Assembly: GCA_964450405.1 (NCBI GenBank)
Contig: CAYVCQ010000011.1
Coordinates: forward strand, 1 to 64,000
Direction: 5' to 3'
Source of the DNA: WRGT01 sp964450405
GTDB lineage: Bacteria; Spirochaetota; UBA4802; UBA5550
Length of the DNA: 64,000 nucleotides
Part shown: in pieces, positions 27,338-35,586 of the stretch
Layout of the letters: each line of letters starts with the position of its first letter
Numbering within the stretch: the stretch's first letter is position 1
The notes under the pieces: generated by a model
Database searches by the model: none
What the model was told of the DNA's origin: nothing
What the model saw: the letters and a program-made list of their open reading frames with translations, nothing else
Made by a program: the position numbers and the translations under genes

Positions 27338-27592
27338 AATAACTGCTCAAAACTAGCGGCATTCCGTCTCCAGGGATGACAGGAAATTTTACTCACTGTC
27401 ATACCGGCTGAAGTGTAACGTAATGCCGGTATTTCATACTCCTGATTTAATCAGGAGATTATCGAAGATTTTCCTGCGGTCGCCGGTATCCGCAGGATTT
27501 GAAGCTGCAGAACCGGAATGACAAATGCTTGAAATGCATACTTTCGGGATAGCCCCGGAGAGTAATTTACTATCAGTTTATGAAAGCTTATA
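27338..27592. repeat. Composite repeat: family A ends around a family B core
   Basis: The left end AATAACTGCTCAAAACTAG and right end CTATCAGTTTATGAAAGCTT are family A type. Between them lies DNA related to the interior of the family B element (27397-27523). The whole is about 255 bases, much longer than other family A copies, as expected if one repeat inserted into another. Confidence 0.6.
27397..27523. repeat. Family B-type core nested in family A
   Basis: TGTCATACCGGCTGAAGTG at the left and CCGGAATGACA at the right mirror the inner inverted pair at 18935-19039. CTCCTGATTTAATCAGGAG and CCTGCGG...CCGCAGG (27473-27496) form extra hairpins. It lacks the GGCTGTCTCAAAAGT ends of the 18908 copy. 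Confidence 0.6.
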
Positions 27593-27610
27593 GGCAATAA
27601 AGGTGAATTG

Positions 27611-28642
27611 ATGAATAAAATATTATATTCTTTTGATACAAACAATCTCTGTATGGTCTTGAAAGGTTCTTGGCAGCAGGGTGAAAGTGCATGGAAGAGC
27701 ATTGATCTTTCAAAAATTGATACAGAAAAAATTGACAACATAATTATTACAGGTCTTGGCGGTTCGGCGATAAGCGGAGATATCTTAAAAAATTTTCTTA
27801 ATGATGAAATTAAAATACCTCTAATAGTTAACCGGACATATCAGCTTCCGGCATATGCAGGTAATAATACTTTAGTTATAGCATCGTCATATTCCGGTAA
27901 TACAGAAGAGACAATCTCCGCGTTTAAATCTGCAATGGAAAGAGGATGTACCATAATTGCTCTTACAACAGGTGGAGAGATTGAAAAACTGGCTGTTGGA
28001 AACAATATTCAGGTTGTAAAACTCCAGCCCGGTTTTCAGCCGAGATATGCACTTTACAATTCGTTTTTTACACTGCTTAGAGTTATGCAGGAATTGAAAT
28101 TAGTAGGTCAGCAGGATGAGGTTGCAGAAAGAATAATTAATTCATTGCATAAGCTTGGTGATGAGTGGGGATCTGAAGATGGTGATGCTTTTAAAATCGC
28201 TAGTGCGCTGAAAGGTTTTATTCCTGTTATTTATTCTGTAACAGATCTGAACGATTCGGTGGGGAAACGCTTTAAGGGGCAGCTTAATGAGAACAGCAAG
28301 GTTCATGCATGGGCGGCGGAGTATCCCGAAATGAATCATAATGAAATTGTAGGCTGGGAGAGTGTAAAAGATTCCGGTTTAAAATATAAGGTTATAACAA
28401 TCTGGGACGATGATATTTCTCATAGAATAAAGAAACGGATAGATATTATAAATAAGTTGCTGGATGGAGAAAAAATTGATATATTGAAAATTCAGGGTAA
28501 GGGATCTGTATTTAAAGAGAGGCTTCTGGAGAGTATTTATCTTTGCGACTGGATATCATATTTTCTGGCGCTGATTAATGAAGAGGATCCGGCTGAAATT
28601 GACTTTATTCACCACCTGAAAAATAAGATGGCGGAGGACTGA
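27611..28642 (+). CDS. Bifunctional phosphoglucose/phosphomannose isomerase (SIS domain)
   Basis: 343 residues from the ATG at 27611 (AGGTG 5 bases upstream; a TTG one codon earlier is less likely). The SIS sugar-isomerase fold shows IIITGLGGSAISGDI, TLVIASSYSGNTEETISA and the subfamily signature AEYPEMNHNEIVGWE, in which the glutamate and histidine are catalytic in archaeal and bacterial PGI/PMI. It converts fructose-6-phosphate to glucose-6-phosphate or mannose-6-phosphate. It overlaps functionally and is coupled to the mutase gene 2 bases downstream, linking fructose-6-P to hexose-1-P. Confidence 0.92.
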   Translation: MNKILYSFDTNNLCMVLKGSWQQGESAWKSIDLSKIDTEKIDNIIITGLGGSAISGDILKNFLNDEIKIPLIVNRTYQLPAYAGNNTLVIASSYSGNTEETISAFKSAMERGCTIIALTTGGEIEKLAVGNNIQVVKLQPGFQPRYALYNSFFTLLRVMQELKLVGQQDEVAERIINSLHKLGDEWGSEDGDAFKIASALKGFIPVIYSVTDLNDSVGKRFKGQLNENSKVHAWAAEYPEMNHNEIVGWESVKDSGLKYKVITIWDDDISHRIKKRIDIINKLLDGEKIDILKIQGKGSVFKERLLESIYLCDWISYFLALINEEDPAEIDFIHHLKNKMAED

Positions 28643-28644
28643 TT

Positions 28645-30393
28645 ATGACTTTACCTGAAACAGTACTGAAGAGAGCTGCTGAGTGGACGGAATCTCCATA
28701 TGATGAAGATTGTATAAATGAAATAAAAGCACTTATAAAAAACAAAAACGAAAAAGAACTCAATGAGCGATTTGCAGTGGAACTTGAATTTGGTACAGGC
28801 GGTTTACGAGGCCTTATCAGAAACGGTACAAACGGCATGAACAAATATGTTGTCGCCAGGGCAACTCAGGGTCTTGCAAATTATGTGAATAAATCGGGTG
28901 AAGTCAATCCATCTGCAGCGATTGCCTATGATTCAAGACTCTTTTCAAAAGAGTTTGCCATGGAGAGTGCTGCTGTTCTTGCAGCCAACGGTATTAAGAC
29001 ATATTTATTCAGAGAGATGAGGCCAACTCCTGAACTGAGTTTTGCAGTTAGAGAACTGGGATGTGTCACTGGCATCGTAATAACCGCCAGTCACAATCCT
29101 AAAGAATATAACGGATATAAAGCTTACTGGAAGGATGGAGGACAGATTATCAGTCCTCATGATGAAAATATAATAAGTGAAGTAAGAAAAGTTGAAACAC
29201 TGGATGATGTCAGGAGAGAAAGTTTTGAATCACTCGTAAATAAAGCGATGATCATCTGGATTGATAAAGACATAGATGAGAAGTTTATAAAGGAAGTTAC
29301 CTCTCTTTCGATCTCTCCCGAAGAGATTGCAAAGAGCAGTGTCCGGATTGTTTACACTCCGCTTCATGGAACCGGTGGTACTTTGATACCTGAAGTTTTG
29401 ACCAGAATGGGATTTACAGACATTATTTATGTTGATGAGCAGATGAAGGCTGATTCATCATTCTCAACCGTGAGAAAGCCGAACCCCGAAGAGAGAGATG
29501 CACTTGATCTGGCAATAGGTTATGCAATGCGCAATGACGCTGATATTGTTATAGCAACCGATCCCGATGCTGATAGAATGGGAATAGCAGTAAGAAATGA
29601 TAAAGGTGAGTTTGAAGTCCTTTCGGGGAATCATATAGGTTCAATTCTTGAGTACTACATTCTTTCAAGAATGAAGGAGAAGGGTACTCTTCCGGTTAAT
29701 GGTGCAGTTGTGAAGACCGTCGTTACAACCGATCTTCAGGACAGGATTGCTGAATCCTTTTCACTTAAAGTGTTTAATGTACTGACCGGCTTTAAATTCA
29801 TAGGAGAAAAGATCAAATTCTTCGAAGAGAAAGGGAATTATAAATATGTATTCGGAGGGGAGGAGAGTTACGGTTATCTTGCAGGTACATATGCCAGAGA
29901 TAAAGACGCCGTAGCCTCAACATTGCTGATATCTGAATGCTGTGCATATCTGAAAAACAGAGGGTTAACTATTACTGATTATCTGGATGGTATTTTTACC
30001 GAATATGGATATTATTCAGACAGAAGCGTTTCGATTGATGCAGAGGGTTTAAAAGGAGTTGAAGTTATCGGTGATGTAATGAAAAAATTCCGTGAAAAGG
30101 CTCCACAGGAGATCGGGGGGTTGAACGTTGTTAAAACTATTGATTATAAAAATGATAATCTTTTTGATTCAATTGATGAGGAGACAACACTGCCGAAATC
30201 GAATGTTCTGCAATATAAACTCTCAGATGGTTCGACTGTCACAGTGAGACCCTCAGGGACAGAACCGAAAATAAAATTTTATTTTTCCGCAAAGTCAGGA
30301 TCTGCGAAAGAGACAGAACTGAAGCTTGATAAAATGATAGAAGATCTTATTCCGGGAGTTAAAAGCTTTGTCGAGGTTAGAATAAAGGGTTAA
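28645..30393 (+). CDS. Phosphoglucomutase/phosphomannomutase (PgcA-like)
   Basis: 582 residues, the length of Firmicute PgcA-type alpha-phosphoglucomutases. All four domain signatures are present: the phosphoserine loop VITASHNPKEYNGYKAY, metal loop ATDPDADRMGIAV, sugar-binding GGEESYGYL and phosphate-binding VRPSGTEPKIKFYF. It interconverts glucose-6-P and glucose-1-P, or the mannose forms, for glycans and nucleotide sugars. GGAGG lies 8 bases before the ATG, in the end of the isomerase gene, so they form a tight operon ending at the 30402 hairpin. Confidence 0.95.
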   Translation: MTLPETVLKRAAEWTESPYDEDCINEIKALIKNKNEKELNERFAVELEFGTGGLRGLIRNGTNGMNKYVVARATQGLANYVNKSGEVNPSAAIAYDSRLFSKEFAMESAAVLAANGIKTYLFREMRPTPELSFAVRELGCVTGIVITASHNPKEYNGYKAYWKDGGQIISPHDENIISEVRKVETLDDVRRESFESLVNKAMIIWIDKDIDEKFIKEVTSLSISPEEIAKSSVRIVYTPLHGTGGTLIPEVLTRMGFTDIIYVDEQMKADSSFSTVRKPNPEERDALDLAIGYAMRNDADIVIATDPDADRMGIAVRNDKGEFEVLSGNHIGSILEYYILSRMKEKGTLPVNGAVVKTVVTTDLQDRIAESFSLKVFNVLTGFKFIGEKIKFFEEKGNYKYVFGGEESYGYLAGTYARDKDAVASTLLISECCAYLKNRGLTITDYLDGIFTEYGYYSDRSVSIDAEGLKGVEVIGDVMKKFREKAPQEIGGLNVVKTIDYKNDNLFDSIDEETTLPKSNVLQYKLSDGSTVTVRPSGTEPKIKFYFSAKSGSAKETELKLDKMIEDLIPGVKSFVEVRIKG

Positions 30394-30401
30394 CTTCTAA
30401 G

Positions 30402-30459
30402 CCCCCGCACCCCCGGAGGGGGCAAAACAATTTCCTTGCCCCCTCCGGGGGTGCGGGGG
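30402..30459. terminator. Very strong GC-rich bidirectional hairpin
   Basis: Two perfectly complementary 24-base arms (30402-30425 and 30436-30459), almost all G and C, surround a 10-base A/T loop; TTTGTTT follows on one side. It lies between converging stops at 30393 and 30465. Each arm itself contains CCCCCGG/CCGGGGG and CCCCC...GGGGG self-complementary parts. The composition is far from that of the surrounding DNA. Confidence 0.85.
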
Positions 30460-30464
30460 TTTGT

Positions 30465-31946
30465 TTAAAATTCAACCTGCTTTGCAAACTGTTCTTTAAA
30501 ATTGTTGTGCATTTCTATGAATTTTTCTTCGGATTCAATGTTAAACCTTTTTAGCACTTCATCTTCCATATAAAAGTAGTCAAATTTTTTCTCTTCTATA
30601 AGACATAGTGAATTTGCAAGATATGTCAGAAATACTGTATCTCTGTTTTCTTCACTGGCCAGCAGTGGAGAATGATGAAATGAAATCGCTTCTCTTATGT
30701 AAATCGGGAAGTTCCACTTTTCGGCAATCATCTTTCCTATTGTTGAATGGCTTACTCCCATAGATACTTCTTCAAGGACTGTTGAAGTTCTCATCTGTCT
30801 GTTTATAGATATCTTCTCAATCTGATCTGTCAGATCCTGATTGGCGGATAAAAGGATAATCTTGCCAAGATCGTGCAGCAGTGATGATAAAAAAACCATA
30901 TCGCTGATTTTATTTAATCCGAACTTTTGAGCAAGAAGCCTTGAATAAAATGCAGCTTTATTGCAGTGACTCCATACATCCTTGAAGCTGGAGTAGCGCT
31001 CGTCCATAATTTTTTTTGCAGATGATGCAATAAGAATTGAATTCAGATTTTTTAATCCGATTATTTTTACAGCCTCGACGATACTTTCAATTTTCTTTGA
31101 AGTAATGAATCCCGCAGAATTTGAAAGTTTTAAAACTGACGCGGCAAGTGATGGATCGAGAGAAATCTTTTTTGAAAGTTCGCCTATTGTAACATTATCC
31201 CTTCTGCACATGGACTGCAGTTCAGTTATATGTTCCGGAAAAGTTGGGAGATCCTTTACTTCATCTACTATTTTTACTTCAATTACTCTTTTCACTGCTT
31301 GTGACTGAGTTTTTAGTGGAATTGTAAATGCGGATTGTGTAATATTCCCATCAGATACGATGCTGAAAGATTTATCTCCAATGCCGGAGTTCTTTAAAAA
31401 AAGCATTGTGAGAGGTATCCCCAATCCCTCCCCTTCCTGGTCATCGGCAATATCCATATATATTTCAGCAAAGTCGTTATACTCCCTTGCTTTATCAACT
31501 CTCAGTTTAATTCTCTCCTGCTCAAAAGGGAGAAGACCGGCATTGTTTCTTACAATTATTCTGAAACCGCTATCATCTTTTTTTAAAACAAGTTCTACTT
31601 TGTACCCGTTCAGTTTCAGTTCTTCCGGAAGTTCATCTATTGTTTCAACCATATATGTTTTAAAGGATGCCATCCCTTCTTCATAGTGCATGGGATCTGT
31701 GATGTTGAGATTACTTTTCTTGAAATGTATTCTTTTAGAGTTTGCCTTTACAGCATTTACAATCATCTCTCTTAGAACGTTTTCCACTGTTCCCTGGAGG
31801 TACAGCATGTCGGAATGAGATAAAATTTTTGTAAAGAGAGAGTTTAGAAATCTGTTGATCTCTCTATTATTGTAATGGAACGATAGTTTAACAGGTTCAC
31901 CGTTTAGTACCTGACCTGAAAGAACTGAGGTTTTAGCAAGCTGCAT
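30465..31946 (-). CDS. GHKL ATPase-HDOD fusion protein
   Basis: 493 residues. The N-terminal half looks like a histidine-kinase-type ATPase without a DHp helix pair: N-box VLREMIVNAVKANSKR (N64), a later IIVRNNAG, and a G-box EGEGLGIPLTMLFLKNSG (172-189). Residues 228-430 are an HDOD domain with DLPTFPEHITEL, LKLSNSAGF, SSLLHDLGKIILLSANQ (HD at 358-359) and ISFHHSP. HDOD proteins act in signalling, often with cyclic-di-GMP or chemotaxis functions, mostly without confirmed enzyme activity. The two together may be an ATP-gated switch. A promoter is at 32060-32087. GHKL assignment is from motifs only. Confidence 0.78.
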   Translation of the reverse strand: MQLAKTSVLSGQVLNGEPVKLSFHYNNREINRFLNSLFTKILSHSDMLYLQGTVENVLREMIVNAVKANSKRIHFKKSNLNITDPMHYEEGMASFKTYMVETIDELPEELKLNGYKVELVLKKDDSGFRIIVRNNAGLLPFEQERIKLRVDKAREYNDFAEIYMDIADDQEGEGLGIPLTMLFLKNSGIGDKSFSIVSDGNITQSAFTIPLKTQSQAVKRVIEVKIVDEVKDLPTFPEHITELQSMCRRDNVTIGELSKKISLDPSLAASVLKLSNSAGFITSKKIESIVEAVKIIGLKNLNSILIASSAKKIMDERYSSFKDVWSHCNKAAFYSRLLAQKFGLNKISDMVFLSSLLHDLGKIILLSANQDLTDQIEKISINRQMRTSTVLEEVSMGVSHSTIGKMIAEKWNFPIYIREAISFHHSPLLASEENRDTVFLTYLANSLCLIEEKKFDYFYMEDEVLKRFNIESEEKFIEMHNNFKEQFAKQVEF

Positions 31947-32475
31947 ATTTCCACACTTTATATTTATTTGAATTTGTCTTAATAAATATTACCCTTATAA
32001 AAAAAGATAATAATTCGTTAAATAAACCGTAAAGATTCAATAATCTTCTGATCAACTATATTTTAATGTATATAATAGTAGAGTCAAGTAAAAAATATAA
32101 TACATACTTAAGTGTACACTATTGCGAGAGTGAATATTTTATGGCGAATATGCTTAAAGTTATAATCGAAAATAATATGAATAATTGATAAAATTATACA
32201 CTTCAGCGTAATAAATTGTTAAATTGAATGTGTGATTTTTAAACATATTTATAGGATGACATTCTTTGTTTTTTACCGGTATTTAAATTATCTAAGATAG
32301 CATTTTTACTTTTTACAAATCTGCTTATAAATACTGAAGGCTTTTTCACCCAAAAGAATGAGTAGTGGATTCGAAAAGCATAAGTATGAATTTTAGTAGG
32401 CCCGCCGGTTCCTGCAATGATTAGAAAGTTGTTATAAAAAAATTTTAAAATAATAATGAATGGAAAGAATAAATT
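31947..32475. other. 529-bp divergent intergenic region
   Basis: Very AT-rich. It holds the leftward promoter (32060-32087), the palindromes ACTTAAGT and AGTGTACACT (32106-32120), and possibly a rightward promoter TTGTTA (32429) with AATAAT (32452). A 15-codon frame at 32141 is too short to support. Otherwise I see nothing. Confidence 0.45.
32060..32087 (-). promoter_or_regulatory. Promoter of the GHKL-HDOD gene
   Basis: Read leftward: TTGACT (32087-32082), 16 bases, TAAAAT (32065-32060), both 5/6 to consensus. Leader about 107 bases to the ATG at 31946. Confidence 0.5.
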
Positions 32476-33585
32476 ATGATGAATGAAAACAAGCTTATTT
32501 CAAAGAGAAAATATCTTATCACCACTATTATTCGTGTAGAGATACTTCTTTCTTTATGTATATATCCAGTGGGAGTCTTTGTCGGTATAGATAAAGATCA
32601 GTTTTTTAAACTTTCTATAGCGCTTATATTTGCCGGGCTTGGTCTTGCGATTATTGCAGGGAGTAAAAACTTCAACAATTTTGTAAAGCCGCTGAATTTT
32701 CTTGGGGAGTATATTAGTTCTCTCTATAATAATGATTTTACATACAGGGTCGATTTGTCATTAACATCGGGGCACAGAGAGCTTTTTGATCAGCTTAATA
32801 AAACTACAGATAAACTCGAAGAAGTTCTTATAGGCATAAAAAAATCAACTTCCACCGTTGTTGATAAAATAGATAATATTACATCGGGAAACCGAAAAAT
32901 TATTACTCTTACAGATAAACAGATCGAAGCGCTTCAAAATACATTTTCCGCAATAGAGGAACTCACTGCAACAGTTAATGCAAATGAGGATAATGTGCAG
33001 AAAACCGAGGTTAATTCCAAAGCTACAGTTGAAGCTGTATTTAATGGAGATAGTGCAGTGAGTGAAACACTTTCAGCTATGGAGGAGGTGATAAAGGGCG
33101 GCTCAAAAATTAAAGATATTATCGGTGTTGTAAATGATATCGCCTTTCAGACAAATCTTCTTGCGCTAAACGCGGCTGTTGAATCAGCACGGGCCGGAGA
33201 GCATGGCAGAGGCTTTGCCGTAGTGGCAAGTGAAGTGCGGAATCTGGCACAGAGAAGTGCATCTTCTGCAAAAGAGGTTCAGTCTCTGATCAATGATATT
33301 ATCGGGAAGATTATGAAAAGCAATGAGTTTGTTCTCAAAACAGCCAAATGTTTGAATACAATAACAGACTATACTCAGAATATTTCAAAACAGATTGCGG
33401 AAATAAGCGCTACATCAAGGGAACAATCAGCAGGTATAACTGAAATAAGCAGTTCAATAGAAAGGATTCAGAATTCCACTTCTGAGAACAGAACACTGAT
33501 TAACAATTCAATTGAGTCTGATGATCAGATAAAAGATATGACTATTCAACTCTTTGATCTGGTTTCAATTTTTAAATTGAGCTGA
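32476..33585 (+). CDS. Methyl-accepting chemotaxis protein without a periplasmic sensor domain
   Basis: 369 residues, short for the family. Two membrane helices (about 18-37 and 45-63) are joined by a loop of only a few residues, so there is no external ligand domain. A HAMP-like stretch and coiled coil follow. The highly conserved hairpin that binds CheA/CheW is present (IIGVVNDIAFQTNLLALNAA, then ESARAGEHGRGFAVVASEVR). It probably senses a membrane or cytoplasmic signal and feeds the chemotaxis array. No che genes are adjacent; the next gene, a response-regulator-fused kinase, follows after 78 bases in the same direction. Confidence 0.9.
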   Translation: MMNENKLISKRKYLITTIIRVEILLSLCIYPVGVFVGIDKDQFFKLSIALIFAGLGLAIIAGSKNFNNFVKPLNFLGEYISSLYNNDFTYRVDLSLTSGHRELFDQLNKTTDKLEEVLIGIKKSTSTVVDKIDNITSGNRKIITLTDKQIEALQNTFSAIEELTATVNANEDNVQKTEVNSKATVEAVFNGDSAVSETLSAMEEVIKGGSKIKDIIGVVNDIAFQTNLLALNAAVESARAGEHGRGFAVVASEVRNLAQRSASSAKEVQSLINDIIGKIMKSNEFVLKTAKCLNTITDYTQNISKQIAEISATSREQSAGITEISSSIERIQNSTSENRTLINNSIESDDQIKDMTIQLFDLVSIFKLS

Positions 33586-33663
33586 TGTTTTGAATTATTG
33601 ATGGAAATGTTTGGGGGCGGGGACTTGTGGTTAATAATTTTTTTTATATAGAAGGATGGTTAA

Positions 33664-35451
33664 ATGGATTTTACCGGTAAAACTATTCTAATCGTCGATG
33701 ATGATCGAATTATTGCAATGGCAGAAGCTGCATTTTTATCTAAAAATGGATATAAGGTCTTAACCGCCGGGAACGGTGAAGAGGTTTTTGGTGTTTTTGA
33801 ATCCGGATCAGATTGTCATATGGTTCTTCTCGATATAGATCTTGGTAATGGAATTAGCGGTCCTGAGCTTGCTGAAAGAATTCTGGAGATAAGGGATATC
33901 CCGATTGTTTTTGTCACATCCCACACCGATGGTGATATGACAGAGAAAGTGAAACATATAAAAAAGTACGGTTATGTGGTAAAAAATTCCGGAGACTTTG
34001 TGGTACTCTCTGCAATTGAAATGGCCTTTGAACTTTTTTATGAGAAGAAGAGGACTGTCGAAGCCGGGATAATGTTTGAGCAGATTGCTAATACCTCTCC
34101 GGCTCTTATATGGATGTCAGGGTGTGATAAAAATTTTACATGGTTTAACAATCGCTGGCTTGCTTTCACGGGAAGACAAATTGAAGAGGGACTTAGCAAT
34201 GGATTGATTGAGAGTATTCATCACGAAGATAAAGATAATTACATAAAAGAGTATATTAAGGCATTTGATTCAAGAGAACCTTTTACAATGGAGTATCGGT
34301 TAAGAAGATTTGATGGTGTGTACAGGTGGATCATTGATAGTGGACATCCCAGATATACTTCTGATGATATATTTGACGGATATATAGGTTCATGTGTTGA
34401 TATTACCGGAAGAAAACTTATAGAATACAAAAATATGGAGCAGATGAGTTTTGTATCTACACTTCTGGATACAATTTCTCTTCCGGTGTTTTATAAAGAT
34501 CGTGAGGGACGATATATCGGGTGCAACAGTGCTTTTGAAAATTTTATGCATACAAAGTTTGATGAAATAAAAGGAAAAACCGTATTTGATTTATCTCCCC
34601 GTGAAATTGCTCAAAAATATTATGAAATGGACGAGGCGCTTTTTGTCAACCCGGGAACACAGAGTTACGAGTGGGTAGTTAAATCACTAAGTGGTGAGCT
34701 TAGATTTGTTATATTTAATAAAGCGACATTCAATGACCATGCTGGTGAAGTCGCTGGATTGATAGGGATAATCCTTGATATTACTGATCAGAAGGCCTAT
34801 GAGGAAAAAATTACAAATCTTCTGTGCGAAAAAGATTTACTTCTTAAAGAGAAGGAAACTTTGCTTAAAGAGGTTCATCATAGAATAAAAAATAATATGT
34901 CAACAATAGCAAGTCTGCTGATGATTCAGGCTGATACGATGATTGAACCTTCGGCGATCGCGGCTCTCAATGATGCCAGGTCAAGAGTGATGAGTATGAT
35001 GTTGATCTATGATAAGCTTTACAGGTCAGCCGATTTCAGGAATATTCAGGTTAGGGATTATCTTGTAAATCTTATAAATGAAATATTTTCTACTTTTCCC
35101 GGGAGAAAAAATTTAAATATTGAATATGTTGTAGATGAATTTGTGCTTGATTCGAAGGCTCTTTTTCCCTTGGGAATAATCGTCAATGAGCTTCTGACAA
35201 ATAGTATGAAACACGCATTCCCCGGGGGCAGAGAGGGTAAAATAAAGGTCTCTGTAACTATTGATAAAGATAATTTAATTGAGGCTTCAATCTCTGACGA
35301 TGGCATAGGGATTCCGGAAAAAGTTGATTTTAAAAGTGTGCAGAGTTTTGGACTTAATCTGATTGATCTTCTAACAAGGCAGATAAAAGGGAGTATTGAA
35401 GTTAACAGGAACAGCGGGACTGAATTTGTAATAAAGTTTAGAAAGAGTTAG
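33664..35451 (+). CDS. Receiver-PAS-PAS-HisKA_2 histidine kinase
   Basis: 595 residues, cytoplasmic. An N-terminal receiver (1-125; D57, K107), two PAS domains (about 140-255 and 258-378), then the HisKA_2 dimerisation domain with H405 (LLKEVHHRIKNNM) and an HATPase_c_2 domain (about 490-595: NELLTNSMKHAF, DDGIGIP). With its receiver at the front, it can be driven by another kinase's phosphate. The C-terminal half is clearly related to that of the kinase at 60879. AAGGA lies 9 bases before the ATG. It may be co-transcribed with the chemotaxis receptor. No terminator is apparent before the converging gene. Confidence 0.92.
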   Translation: MDFTGKTILIVDDDRIIAMAEAAFLSKNGYKVLTAGNGEEVFGVFESGSDCHMVLLDIDLGNGISGPELAERILEIRDIPIVFVTSHTDGDMTEKVKHIKKYGYVVKNSGDFVVLSAIEMAFELFYEKKRTVEAGIMFEQIANTSPALIWMSGCDKNFTWFNNRWLAFTGRQIEEGLSNGLIESIHHEDKDNYIKEYIKAFDSREPFTMEYRLRRFDGVYRWIIDSGHPRYTSDDIFDGYIGSCVDITGRKLIEYKNMEQMSFVSTLLDTISLPVFYKDREGRYIGCNSAFENFMHTKFDEIKGKTVFDLSPREIAQKYYEMDEALFVNPGTQSYEWVVKSLSGELRFVIFNKATFNDHAGEVAGLIGIILDITDQKAYEEKITNLLCEKDLLLKEKETLLKEVHHRIKNNMSTIASLLMIQADTMIEPSAIAALNDARSRVMSMMLIYDKLYRSADFRNIQVRDYLVNLINEIFSTFPGRKNLNIEYVVDEFVLDSKALFPLGIIVNELLTNSMKHAFPGGREGKIKVSVTIDKDNLIEASISDDGIGIPEKVDFKSVQSFGLNLIDLLTRQIKGSIEVNRNSGTEFVIKFRKS

Positions 35452-35586
35452 ATTTACTGATCCGTACTATTTTTATCTTCTGATAAATCAATGTTAAAAA
35501 TATTTACCTCCGCACCTCGGCGCATTGACATAGTTTAAAAAAGTTCAGAATTTAATTATATTACGGAGCTGATTTTTAAGCTACGA

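Larger units (their letters stand above)
27208..27610. other. Intergenic region with terminator and composite repeat
   Basis: 403 bases. After the terminator at 27238 and a T-rich stretch, nearly all the rest is the composite repeat at 27338-27592, which ends 18 bases before the isomerase start. No separate promoter is evident, so the repeat may lie in the leader of the isomerase-mutase operon. Confidence 0.5.

Noticed and set aside
32141..32188. 15-codon frame in the HDOD-chemotaxis spacer
   Set aside because: Too short, no homology signal, AT-rich DNA.
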